This document shows positions 24,501 to 33,720 of a stretch of DNA of 64,000 nt, piece after piece. A program made the position numbers and the translations under genes. The notes beneath the pieces are model-generated. The model saw only the letters and a list, made by a program, of their open reading frames with translations, had not been told where the DNA came from and did no database searches. Source of the DNA: Apoda limacodes (lineage: Eukaryota; Arthropoda; Insecta; Lepidoptera; Limacodidae); assembly GCA_946406115.1 (NCBI GenBank), contig OX291553.1:14079001-14143000 (forward strand), given 5' to 3'. How positions within the stretch are numbered: the first letter of the stretch is position 1; the number at the start of each line of letters is the position of its first letter.

Positions 24501-24926
24501 CTCGGTGGGGGCCGTCACAACTGCTGAATCGATGGGTGTGTATTTGATTCCCGCACAGGACAAACAATTACGTGATGAATTTGTGTTTGCCAAGCTCTAT
24601 AAAAGTAAATTCACCTACAGATGCATTATTAAAATTGATGTAAAAATTTATAAAATTGTGTGTGTAAAATACCAGTCAGTAAAGTTTCAGTTAGAACTTT
24701 TCTTAAACGCTACTGTGTCTCAAGATTGACATGTAACAGCTAACTATTTAACATAACTTACAGTTCTAGTATGGTCCATCCACCCAACAGCATTCATAAA
24801 TTTCTTTACATACCCATCTTCTACAACTACTGTACTTTGTGTCCTTGAATTATTTGAAACAATTACAGGTTTAAGTTTTAAACAAGGTATATAATTATTG
24901 ATATTACGTTCCTGTCGCCATAACAT
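15572..24926 (-). CDS. UQCC1: Ubiquinol-cytochrome c reductase complex assembly factor 1 (4 coding exons)
   Basis: Minus-strand exons: 24926-24762, 23457-23179, 18170-17976, 15652-15572. All junctions are GT-AG and all joins are in phase 0. UQCC1 (yeast Cbp3) is the mitochondrial factor that escorts newly made cytochrome b into complex III. The CBP3-type core is clear: LKLTGYFLYECVPDKIAYNE, the hallmark LPDTFASWFIVTELHVWMLL, then HFVRNCIIEALWADV, VAYDEGLSDDRVLAAAIW and KWKPLITWLS at the end. With the ATG at 24924-24926 the protein has 239 residues, shorter than the human one of about 300. That ATG is the first codon after a splice acceptor, so a further 5' exon, coding or untranslated, must exist upstream and was not found. 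Introns hold a CR1-like fragment, non-LTR copy 2 and two DNA elements. Confidence 0.88.
15711..17160 (-). mobile_element. CR1-like non-LTR retrotransposon fragment
   Basis: This is a 5'-truncated element in the last UQCC1 intron, on the same strand as the gene. The minus strand reads DALGVFCDLSKAFDCVQH, a stop at about 17070, then the palm and thumb of a reverse transcriptase. The 3' UTR ends in a short (TTTGAC)n array (plus strand GTCAAAGTCAAAGTCAAA, 15713-15730), a 3'-end type typical of CR1/Zenon-like elements in Lepidoptera. Confidence 0.85.
16014..17018 (-). pseudogene. Reverse transcriptase C-terminal part of the CR1-like element
   Basis: A 334-residue open frame carries GVPQGSILGPFLFLIYINDL, the catalytic DIVLFADDTSLLF, NEKKTKCVKF, VFLGITLDSKLQW and a C-terminal part with RAIYKLGSRISLRDRFRKVK. 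The frame is open from MTSYMSRR to the stop at 16014. The upstream half of the enzyme is missing, apart from a stub broken by one stop near 17070, so the fragment is not functional. Confidence 0.85.
17161..17975. other. UQCC1 intron sequence without an identified element
   Basis: No coding homology is visible on either strand. The only notable structure is a short hairpin at 17697-17737, listed separately. Confidence 0.4.
17697..17737. repeat. Hairpin, 16-bp stem with 9-base loop
   Basis: AAGACAAGACAGTAAC (17697-17712) pairs with GTTACTGTTTTGTCTT (17722-17737) with one G-T wobble, around the loop GACTCACTG. It is intronic in UQCC1. The stem is too short for a typical microRNA precursor; no function is assigned. 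Confidence 0.5.
18363..19022 (+). pseudogene. Reverse transcriptase fragment of non-LTR copy 2
   Basis: A 219-residue frame covers the first half of the reverse transcriptase: SSGPDGIPAV, NYRPIAITSLLSKV, QYGFRHGRSTGDLL and DIAKAFDRVWHRG, which carries the first catalytic aspartate. It ends in a premature TGA at 19020-19022, at the point where copy 1 reads on. Confidence 0.8.
19248..20074 (+). pseudogene. Palm-thumb and C-terminal remnants of non-LTR copy 2
   Basis: Two frames, 19248-19733 and 19709-20074, correspond to the region after the YADD motif in copy 1, including SQIEIDLSKVSDWGRENLVR, LGVLNRAKQYFTSG and the C-terminal LWNELPAKVF block. A one-base difference near 19727 shifts the frame between them. 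Confidence 0.75.
20404..22972 (+). mobile_element. Decayed DNA element with roughly 200-bp inverted ends and a PIN-like/cysteine-rich ORF
   Basis: The left end, 20404-20591, is matched in reverse complement by 22751-22972 at clearly recognisable but diverged identity. Shared blocks include ATCCCG...GTTTTGAAA, CTCGAGGGAGG, AAAGTTGTTGA and AAAGCTAACAAAA...TACAAAAATGG. Between the ends the plus strand holds broken coding. The element lies in the UQCC1 intron between exons 2 and 3, just downstream of non-LTR copy 2. No clear target duplication was seen, and the superfamily is not known to me. Confidence 0.65.
20900..22250 (+). pseudogene. Broken ORF: PIN/FEN-nuclease-like motifs plus cysteine-rich tail
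   Basis: Recognisable plus-strand blocks, in different frames with stops between, are: DPLLMVQRVAISK...DEDLQDHLRYELAP (about 20915-21005), VIDGSYL then NQYVTYMKRHYGQC (21108-21220), NVAVIGEDVDLLVLLIVLAP (about 21485-21550), and a cysteine-rich tail CICATGFGTRYGCRKAGICC...VCVNCERTC (22110-22205). The same order, VIDGGYL, GEDTDLLVLLL, then a CRKHGL-type cysteine cluster, occurs in a family of repeat-associated proteins I recall from insects and cnidarians. GED-D-LLVL resembles the acidic motif of PIN/FEN nucleases (inference). Many stops show it is dead here. Confidence 0.6.
23559..24118. repeat. pogo-like MITE with TA flanks
   Basis: The left end GGGGGAGGGGGGCACATTGA resembles the reverse complement of the right end (AGGTGCGGGGTACAATGATA), with TA at 23557-23558 and at 24119-24120. 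Inside are further 'GGGGTACTTTGATAC' and 'GGGCAGTTTGATGC' phrases, parallel to the repeated subterminal motifs of the pogo-like element at 10310-12038. It is 560 bp, non-coding and diverged. Confidence 0.5.
24485..24600 (+). repeat. tRNA-derived SINE fragment
   Basis: GGCTCCGTGGCTCGGTGGGG resembles a pol III A box region, and GTATTTGATTCCCGCACAGG downstream resembles the B box (GTTCGATTCC) of lepidopteran tRNA-derived SINEs. It lies in UQCC1 intron 1 next to exon 1 of the coding part. Confidence 0.5.
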
Positions 24927-25059
24927 CTGCAAAGAAAATTCAAATTTAAATAATAAAAAATTAAAAATGTAGAAGCTTTTCTGATAATTCTAAATTTATG
25001 ATGTAGTTGAGCAGCCTTGTCTGTTTTTTCAGTGATTTGGTTCGAGGAGACACCCAGTT

Positions 25060-25200
25060 TTTCCGCTGTGAGAGATTTGAAAAGTAGGCAACGTGCGCGG
25101 CGCAAGTGATGCCCCAGTGCAAGCTTCCATAGCCTACGGTGACCGCTTACCATCAGGCGGACCGTAAATTTGTTTGCCACCTTAGTTATATAAAAAAAAC
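25060..25200 (+). mobile_element. 3' end of a third copy of the copy 1/copy 2 retrotransposon family
   Basis: AAAAGTAGGCAACG...GTGATGCCCC...CATAGCCTACGG leads into ACCGCTTACCATCAGGCGGA and an A-rich tail at about 25190. Only the last 140 bases of the element remain, more diverged than the two long copies. Confidence 0.7.
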
Positions 25201-25481
25201 ACTCCATTTGTGCAACCACGCTATTTTGAGCTAAGTTGCTATATAGCATATATATTATGTTATTTTCAGTATTCTTGTGGGACTTGTGATACATAACCAT
25301 TTTTTGGTAGGACGCTGTTTGATTTACGCAAAGAATGCATTATTTTAACATGTGTTTTTTTGTCCTACGGTTATTGTTGAAAAATTTTTTTCCGTGGAAA
25401 CTATAACTTCCAAGCCTAGGACTGGGAAAACGTACCACTAGTAGGACTACAGGGTCATTTCATTGTAAAAATATTTACTAA

Positions 25482-25733
25482 GCTGCATACAAAAATTTTC
25501 TGTTTATTAACATTAACTATGCGTAGGTGTCAAACATGTCAATTTGGTGGGGTGCCGAAATTGTCTGATTAACAGTAAGTTTTTTGTTGAAATGTTAAGA
25601 TAATTGCACAATCAACTTGGAAAAACAATTGTCCTACAAAATGGATGGTTTGACTGGAGCGTCCTCCGCTCTGAATATATCCAAATAAAAAGCTCATAGA
25701 AATTATTAATAAACAGAAAATTTTTGTATGCAG
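25482..25733. repeat. Inverted-repeat element with perfect 29-bp arms
   Basis: The 29 bases at 25482-25510 (GCTGCATACAAAAATTTTCT...) are the exact reverse complement of 25705-25733. The phrase GATTAACAGTAAGTTTTTT occurs inside near 25566 and again just outside the right arm at 25736. It is a probable young MITE; the target duplication is unclear. Confidence 0.65.
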
Positions 25734-25917
25734 CTGATTAACAGTAAGTTTTTTAGTTTTTAATTAGCTACCTCTATTCAGAATTTGCGTAGCAGAAAAA
25801 CTGGGGGTACCAAACCGACTCACAAAGATTCAGCCTGTTATTCATCACTGAAAATAAAAAACAGACGGGGGTCCGAGTCTGAGTTAATGCATGTAGGCAT
25901 ATGCACTTGGCCTGCTT

Positions 25918-26230
25918 TTTTTAGGGTTCCGTACCCAAAGGGTAATTAGCGAAACTCTATTACTTAGACTTCGCCGTCCGTCCGTCTGTCACCAGACTGT
26001 ATCTCATGAACCATGCTAGTTGGAGAGTTGAAATTTTTACAGAAGCTGTATTTCTGTTGCCGCTATAACAAAAAATACTAAAAAACAGAAAAAAAAAATA
26101 TTTAAGGGGGCTCCCATACAACAAACGTGATTTTTTTGCTCGATTTTACTTAGCGATATTGATAGCGGCAACAGGTAGACGCTTAAAATGTTCACAGAAT
26201 ATTTAGTAATTATAGTCACTTTAAAAATAA
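25918..26230 (+). repeat. Lepidopteran 'GGGTTCCGTACCC...CCGTCTGTC' repeat
   Basis: It begins TTAGGGTTCCGTACCCAAAG, has the pyrimidine/purine run CCGTCCGTCCGTCTGTC and continues through GTATCTCATGAACC and TGTTGCCGCTATAAC. The same sequence recurs, inverted, at 45650-45830 and in part at 53240 and 60575. It is a dispersed non-coding repeat, likely a non-autonomous DNA element. Confidence 0.65.
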
Positions 26231-29200
26231 ATAATTAAAATAACCCTTGTCAACAAAAGTAAGCAAAGCTCATACAATGCTTACGTAAACATTTTTATAT
26301 GCATTTTCCTTTTAATGTATTTTGTTTTTTCTTCTTTTAATGTATTCTTTGTTTTCCGTTTCACAAAATATTCATTTAAACAAACTTTATTGATATGGTA
26401 TTTAACATAGCGTAAGGTACAAAAATTATAATCTAAAGTAATAGTATGAACAAAATAACTTTTTCTAAATTCTTGGTATACATATTAATTCCAATTAACA
26501 GTATTCAACCCATGACACCTGAATCCATGATTCTAAGTTTTCGATGATATTGGATTTTTGCTGCTCAATGTTGTGCGTCTGCTGGATCAACGGTAATACA
26601 AACATTAACTTGCTTTGCTTACAATACGTCTAATTGTCAAACGTACTGAAACGACACAATAGATAGACGAAAGAAATAAGGAGAAGTGTATAACGCGCGG
26701 TAATTTCCCCACTCAGTTCTAAGCGAGAGGCTCTATACCTCATTTGCGGAAATCCCCGGAAAAGTGTTTTGTTTTCAAACATAAACAATGTGTGGGTTGG
26801 TATATGTGTTAAAAAATTAAGGGGCATTTTGATGACAAGCATTACACGCATTGTATGCGCTCAATGCTGTCTATGCGCACATTCAATTGTTCTGTTGACC
26901 AAAAATGAATACGCTATGACGTTACTTCCGGACCGCATTCAACGCATTGGCTGCACATGCTCCGGAGGTAGATTAGTGGATGCACTGTCAAATAGTGAAC
27001 AGCCATATTGTTTGTTTACATTTGGTGAACACAACAATTCAATGCCTATGCAATGTCATAAAAAAAAAAAATGAAGGCTAACATGATTTATTTGTATTTA
27101 CTGATTTGCATACCTTTATAATTGAGTTAAGGATTTAGGAAAATTATAATCTTTTTTTGCAATCAATAATAGTCCTAAGTTATTGTTGATTAGTGGTATT
27201 TAAATCAGGGATGTTACGGATATAAGATTTCGGATCCAAATAGCTTAGACAAAATTAAAAAATCAACAGGATATAAATGCAAATATGTTTAAATATATTG
27301 CTTTGTGCTGATGTTTTAATTATAAAAATTATTTTTTACTTACAAAATTAAACTTACCAGTCTCATTTGAGATTTAAGAAATTACATATCTATGATTATA
27401 ATCACAGCACTTACTGTTTAATAATCTTAATGATGAAATTTTCAAAAACTTAGAGGCATATTTAAAGTGTCACTAAAATAAACTTCTAAATTAGAAAAAA
27501 GACAAAACTTCAATTACAAAATAAAATAATAACACTAATAATAAGTCTATCCGTGTCAAGGCAAATAAAGAAATTAAACTAAAATTTTAGATTGGAATTA
27601 ATTTAATGATAAAATCAACTTCCTTTTTATAAACTAACATTAAACTACCCGTTTTGGCAAAAATTTTCCTAAAATACTAAAGAATCAGCTATTTTAAAAT
27701 AATAGCACTTAGGTTCTGTTAACCAGATCTTAGTAAATAATGTTCAAAAATTTAAATGAGACAAAGTGACCAAACTTTGCTTCCAAACCGTAATAAAATT
27801 ACTAATTAATGACAGGGCCATTGGCCAACTTAAAAATTATCATAGCGCAGCATATGACAAATTAAATTTTTTAAAGAGAATGAAATGAAATTAAATAAAT
27901 TAATTAACTTCCTGTTTATAAAGTAACATTAAACTTTAAATACTTAATGACTAACAATTACAAAATAACATCACATATATAATACCTTGAGGCTATCAAA
28001 ACAAATACTTTCATTCAACTTTTCTTCTTTTTCTGTCAGGTGAGGGTAACATTATTGTTCTGAGACAAAAAAAACTTTTTTTTTTTTTGAATTTTTGTTT
28101 TTTTAAGATTTATTTTGAAGTATGTTCTTATATTTACATAAGTACCCCCACTGGGAGGAAAAACCGTGATGTTACATATACATACATTGTATTTGGGCAG
28201 GAAATAAAATAGTTGTTTCTTCGAGGAGGTAAACAATTTTATTAAGTTAATATTGTCACCGTTAAATAATATATATCAATTTTATATTCCTTTTAAATAC
28301 AATATTATTAACTTTATTTCACATAGTTACATATTAGTTTATTATTACGTACCCGACTTAGAATACGGCTTCGATACATGATTTAAATAGAAAATCCAGT
28401 TATTTTTAGTGACCTCAGTATTAAGAATCGGTATCGGCATAATCAGATTAAAATAGACATATTTATTTGCTTTAACAAATCTTTTTTATAGGTTATAATT
28501 AGTGCATTACATATATTTTTTTGTGGCCACAGATTAAAGCATAGTATAATGTATATGTCGTTCGTAGCCACAGAGGAAACAAATACTGCGTAAGTTCGTA
28601 GCTTTCTTCTAGGGCGCGTTCGTGTTGGGATAAAGAATAATTATTTTCGTTAGTTTTGCCACCTGTCATCCGTTTGTTTAGTATTGGTATCAAAATTTTA
28701 GTATCATGTGTAACAACGGTTTACGATATTTTTGTTATTTTTGTCACTTGTGCCACCGAAAAATTAAGCTTTAGATCCATGTCTGATAGGGTTTTGGTGT
28801 TAATCTGTCAAACTACCTATACAAACTTAGAGTGCATTCATTTTGGGATAAAAAGTTCCCACGTTTCATACTTTTGATAACGCCAGTTTTGCCACCGACA
28901 TCTATCGTTGGTGTCGCTTTGAAACATTACTAACAATTTTTTTGGTTGCAAAACGAAAGGTTGACACATACTACGACAATAACACACACACATTACCATA
29001 AACAATTGTATGTATAGGCAGTGTCGTGACGTTTGGCACTTATCCTCAGCAGCGCAGCAGCGGTACCCAGGGTATACCGCGTGCCACCGCACGAATGTTA
29101 CGTGGAACATGCTCATCTTATTTCATCTGCTTCACGGCTTACTTTAATCTATTTGTGGCTCCCCTGATGCGGCTGCAGTAGTATGCAACCCTGGACACAT

Positions 29201-29335
29201 CTTTAAATATTATACAGCAGGGCAAAATCCCAGCTCCCAGCAAAATCTAAATACTCCCTTGCAAACAACAATCTATTTTGTTTATGGGTATATATAAGAA
29301 AGGGTTTTTTAGCTGGCCTTTCAAGATGCAATCCT
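26231..29335. other. Gene-poor AT-rich stretch; may hold the 5' end of UQCC1
   Basis: No protein homology was found on either strand. The missing first exon and promoter of UQCC1 should lie between 24927 and roughly here. A candidate is the GC-richer patch 26880-26960, where the minus strand reads TCCGGAAGTAACGTCATAGC: an ETS-like CCGGAAGT next to a CRE-like ACGTCA, a pairing often seen in promoters of nuclear mitochondrial genes. This is inference only. 27100-28300 is very AT-rich and featureless. Confidence 0.35.
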
Positions 29336-30143
29336 TCAATATGCAGAGCTCGACGAACAGTGGGATTCCCGATTCGACTCTCGTGTTGTGCGGTCGTGTT
29401 TTAGAGCGTCAAGTGCTCTCAGTGTGCTCCGTGCAGTGGTGACTCATCTGGTGCGCATTCCTGTGTGGTGTTTTGCCTCAGCGCTGACGACCTCGAATTG
29501 TTGTTTGGATAATTGACCGCAATTCCTGGAAAATCGGCCTGTGTGTTGAAGCGCTGCTCGGCAGTGTGTATTGGCTGGGAAATTGCTTCTCGGCCCGCTC
29601 TGAGTGTGTTTGTGCGTTCTTCAACGCGCCCATAACCGAGTGTTTATCGAAGCGATACTGTGTGTTTTTGTGCGTGAGTGTGTGTTCTCGTAGTCGCGGA
29701 ACTACTACGCATATCGGTGACCCTCGCTTTCCTCTTTGACTGTTACCGGTTCGCCCGGTCTGAGTCCGGCTTTGGGTTAAATCGCTAGTGTAGTATTTCC
29801 GCTTCAGCGGTTCGCCGCTCCGTGCATTCTCGCGTTTTAAGTATCGATTGCGTTTTAGTTTGTAGAAATCCAGTTCCGAGTGCTCAAGGGCTGGTGGGTG
29901 AGATCGTATAGGTCTTTTCAGAGTTGCGGTCTACCTAACGTTTCTCGTTCATAAACGTCTCGTTGCTGGGGGGAAACCTAACGGTGACAATGTAACCCCG
30001 GCCGTAGGAGTAGGAGTTAGGTACACACCAGGCAATCCGTAGCACTGCGGGGCGCCTGGCCACATTTTAGGTATTCTTGCTCCTCGCCAGCAATGGTGGG
30101 GAGTCACTAGGTACTCACAAGCGACACCCCGGCCACTCCCGCG

Positions 30144-31925
30144 ATGGCCGAGCAACTCATCGGCTTGTCCCCGGACCAGCTAGGGGCAATCGTGATAAAT
30201 CTTGTTCGCGATCGCCCAGAGCTGGCCCACGCCATCATTAAGGCTGTGGGGCCTGCCCTCACTGCGTCCAGCACAACCGCGCCCACCCCGTCCGTCTCAT
30301 CGCGTTCGACTCCGCGCTCTCGCTCGCGCAATCGTTCGCGCTCTCTCTCCCGCGAACCCCGCGAACCCCGCAATCGCGACCCGCGTCTCGCTCGCTGCGC
30401 TCTTCGGGCCCCTGTGCCCAATCGCCCCCCGACTCCGGTAGCCGATGAGACCCTTTCTCGGTCACTTGCTACCCCACCCCCCACAACCTCCGAAACCGCA
30501 CCCCTGTCTCCAGCAGCCGTAATGTCCGCTGAGTCGGCGTTGTCCGAGGACGACGAAGGCTTCAAAGTGGTTGGCCTGGGGACTAAAAAGGGGAAAAAGC
30601 GGAAGAAGTCCGCCAAGTCCAAAAAGGCTTCGTCGGCATCCGCTCTGGAGTCTTCTACTCCTCCTCCCTACGATTCCGAGGCTAAACGCCTCAAAGCGCC
30701 TAGCGCTTCCCCCTCTCCGTCCACCTCGGCGGCCAGCCCTGAGCCAGCTGCCTTGGACACAACCCCCGCCGCCACCTCTTCGCAGTCCGCCTGGCCAAAT
30801 ATAGCAAACGCTATGAAGGCCAAGCGGATAAATTATACGCACGCCCGAAATGATGCCGAGCGCGGCATCGAAGTGCAGGTCCCGACACTTTCAGATTTCC
30901 GAAATCTGACGGCTTTCCTCACGGCCCAAAAGTATGAGTTCCATACTTACTCGCTGGCCGAGGAACGCGTGCTCCGAGCAGTCATAAGGGGAGTTCCTAA
31001 GGAATTCTCCACAAAGACTGTTCAGGACGACCTAATCGTTCAAGGCCTCCCAGTTCGGGAAGTACATAGAATGTACAATGGCCGTAACAAGTCAGAGTGC
31101 TACGACATGGTGCTCGTAGTGCTCGATCTGACAAAAGAAGGCAATGCCATCTTTAACATTAAAGATGTGTGCAGCCTCAAGGGCGTCCGGGTCGAGACTC
31201 CGCACAAGCGGTCGAACCCGGGTCAATGCCACCGATGCCAGCTTTATGGCCACGCACAGCGCAACTGCAGACGCAGACCGCGCTGTGTGAAATGTTTGCG
31301 CGATCACGCCACTCCAGACTGTGATCGCGATCGCTCTAACGCATCCGACCCGGTCGCTTGCGTACTCTGTGGGAGCGAAGGCCTCCCAGCGAATTACCGC
31401 GGGTGCCCCAAAGCTCCCAAACAGAGCTCGCGTAAACCCAAACAGGGTAAATCGCGTCCCCCCGCCCCCCGCCAACAGGCTCCGCTCGTGCCTGCACCTC
31501 TCCCCGCTGTCAACGCCTGGAGCCGTCCTCCAGCGCTAGTTGTCGCGTCCAAATCGAAGGAGACAGACAAACTTTTGTCTGCTCTCCCCGGGCCCGTCTC
31601 TGTCACGGGTATTCCCTACCCCGCCCCTCTTATGTCCCGGGACATTCCGCGTCCAGCGCCTATGAGAAGTGCTCCCGCACCTCTCGCGCAAACGCGCCTT
31701 GCCCCCCCGCGCCCCTCTCTCGCGCTGCCCCGCAACGCCGCTCAGACGGCCGAGCAGCAGCATTTCGACATTCTCGCCGAAATTTCTTGGGTTTGCGACC
31801 CAGCCTATTTCGAGATCGTGTACGCCGAATACGTACAGATCACCGATCTCTCTCAAATGCTCGGCTTCATGGCTAAGCATCGCGACTTCTTCGCCGCCCT
31901 CCGCAGGGTAGCTCCAAAACCTTAA
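30144..31925 (+). CDS. ORF1 (gag-like, CCHC zinc knuckles) of the Jockey-type element
   Basis: This 593-residue intact frame encodes the RNA-binding gag-like protein that packages retrotransposon RNA. Order: an N-terminal segment MAEQLIGLSPDQLGAIVIN, a long low-complexity region rich in S, R, P and A (about residues 45-235), a conserved domain before the knuckles (about 240-350), then the knuckles CHRCQLYGHAQRNC and CVKCLRDHATPDC. A third, CVLCGSEGLPANYRGC, appears to lack the usual histidine (GL where GH is expected from related proteins). A proline-rich tail follows. The start at 30144 follows a long 5' UTR. ORF2 begins 7 bases after the stop. Confidence 0.85.
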   Translation: MAEQLIGLSPDQLGAIVINLVRDRPELAHAIIKAVGPALTASSTTAPTPSVSSRSTPRSRSRNRSRSLSREPREPRNRDPRLARCALRAPVPNRPPTPVADETLSRSLATPPPTTSETAPLSPAAVMSAESALSEDDEGFKVVGLGTKKGKKRKKSAKSKKASSASALESSTPPPYDSEAKRLKAPSASPSPSTSAASPEPAALDTTPAATSSQSAWPNIANAMKAKRINYTHARNDAERGIEVQVPTLSDFRNLTAFLTAQKYEFHTYSLAEERVLRAVIRGVPKEFSTKTVQDDLIVQGLPVREVHRMYNGRNKSECYDMVLVVLDLTKEGNAIFNIKDVCSLKGVRVETPHKRSNPGQCHRCQLYGHAQRNCRRRPRCVKCLRDHATPDCDRDRSNASDPVACVLCGSEGLPANYRGCPKAPKQSSRKPKQGKSRPPAPRQQAPLVPAPLPAVNAWSRPPALVVASKSKETDKLLSALPGPVSVTGIPYPAPLMSRDIPRPAPMRSAPAPLAQTRLAPPRPSLALPRNAAQTAEQQHFDILAEISWVCDPAYFEIVYAEYVQITDLSQMLGFMAKHRDFFAALRRVAPKP

Positions 31926-31932
31926 AACCAAA

Positions 31933-32589
31933 ATGGATTGCACAACCGCGCGCGAAAAACCCCGGTCCGTCTCCATAGGCTATTTTAATGCCAACGGTCT
32001 CCGCAACCAAAGAGAGGAATTATCGCAATTCCTCTCGTCCCAAAAACCGGACGTCTTCCTCATCCAGGAAACGTTCCTAAAGCCCGCTGTCCGTACCCCT
32101 TCGATCGCGAACTATCGCACCGTCCGTAATGATAGAACTTCCTCCAATCTCGGAGGCACTCTCATATATTACAGGCGCTCCCTGCATTTCTCCCCTATCG
32201 ATCCTCCACCGCTTACGAATTTAGAAGCATCCGTCTGCCGCTTAGCGATGACCGGCCATCAGCCGATCATCATTGCATCGGTTTATCTCTCTCCCCTAAA
32301 AGACTTGCTCGAGAGCGACCTTCAGTCGCTCTTAAATTTAGGCGACGCCGTCATTCTTGCCGGCGACCTAAATTGCAAGCATCGCCGCTGGAACTCTTCT
32401 GTAACTTCACGGAGAGGCAGACTCCTTGACGATTTAGTTGACAGACTAAACTTCGACATTATCGCTCCCATGACGCCCACTTTCTTTCCCCACAATACTA
32501 GGAACAACCCCGACGTACTGGATATAGCACTTCTAAAGAATGTAAGGCTAAGCTTTCGTTCTATAGAGGTGCTTGACGAACTTGACTAG
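31933..32589 (+). pseudogene. ORF2 part 1: apurinic-type endonuclease, interrupted
   Basis: 218 residues of endonuclease/exonuclease/phosphatase fold are present: GYFNANGLRNQREEL, LIQET with the catalytic glutamate, AGDLNCKHRRWNS, and PDVLDIALLK. A TAG at 32587-32589 falls directly before DHRPV, replacing what is normally a serine of the SDH catalytic motif. Translation would therefore stop before the reverse transcriptase. Confidence 0.8.
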
Positions 32590-32666
32590 GACCACCGCCC
32601 TGTCATTAGGTTAGGTTTCGATTAGGATTAGGTTCCCCTTCGGACTCTCCTCCCGACACTAGAACC

Positions 32667-33692
32667 GTGACGGACTGGGATAAATTTGGGCAATTGCTCG
32701 AAAATCCCAGCTCGCCACATCTAGACCGCGTTCCCAACGTAATCTCTTCCACGACCGATCTAAACGTAGCTATCGACTCTCTCACTAGCCACCTGACCGC
32801 CACCGTTGGCAAGTGCTTACGACAGGTGCCGGTTGGTGATTATCACCACCTAATCCTGCCTCAGCACATCAGGTCGCTAATGACTGAGCGTAACGCGGCC
32901 CGCCGCGCTCGCGATCGCGCTCCCACTACCGAAAATAAAGCTCGCTTCAACGACTTACACCGCCGTGTAAGAACCGCTGTAGCTGAGCTCCGCGCCCAAC
33001 GTTTCGGTGATCTTATGGAGAACATTTCTCCTTCTCACCAAGCTTATTGGCACTTAGCCAGAGCTCTAAAATCCGACACCGCAAACTCTCTCCCTCCGTT
33101 AACTCGTCCCAACAACGTTCCCGCGTTCAATGACGACGAAAAAGCGGATTGCCTAGCGTCTAGCCTCCAAGCCCAATGTGCCTTAAGCACACAGGCCTTC
33201 GATCCCAACCACGTGCGCGAGGTAGACGGCGAAGTAGAGCGCAGAACTTCTCTGCCTCCACAAGACCCCCTGCCCCCTGTCACTGTCGACGAAGTCGTAC
33301 AGGTCATCAAAGACCTACGCCCCCGTAAAGCCCCCGGTGCTGACGGTATCTCTAACGATATCCTAAAGCGCCTCACTCTTCCCCTTATCTGCCTCCTAGT
33401 AGCGATCTTTAACGCTGCTATAGAACATTGCATCTTTCCTTCTCAATGGAAAAATGCAATTGTTATAGGCATCCATAAGCCAGGTAAAACTCGTACCGAG
33501 CCGTCCTCCTATCGCCCCATAAGTTTACTAAAGGCCCTTGGTAAACTCTATGAACGCCTCCTTCTCGCCCGCCTACGGAACTCTATAGTCTCCAGAGGCA
33601 TTCTAATAGACGAGCAGTTCGGCTTCCGTGCCAAACACTCATGCGTCTATCAAGTCCTCCGCATAACGGAACATATTCTTACTGGCTTTTAA
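32667..33692 (+). pseudogene. ORF2 part 2: first half of reverse transcriptase
   Basis: 341 residues run from the post-endonuclease linker to the fingers and start of the palm: RKAPGADGISNDILKRL, SYRPISLLKALGKLYERLLL, DEQFGFRAKHSCVYQVLRI. The frame ends at LTGF-stop. What follows resumes at VEVNPDKSSAVLF, so the segment with the D and YADD catalytic aspartates, about 100-130 residues in relatives, is deleted between 33692 and about 33721. Confidence 0.8.
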
Positions 33693-33720
33693 CCAGCGTT
33701 AGGTAAGACCCGTCACACGG

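Noticed and set aside
30107..30842. Minus-strand frames of 126-171 residues over the Jockey gag
   Set aside because: GC-rich gag coding opens long antisense frames with low-complexity R/G/S composition; no homology.
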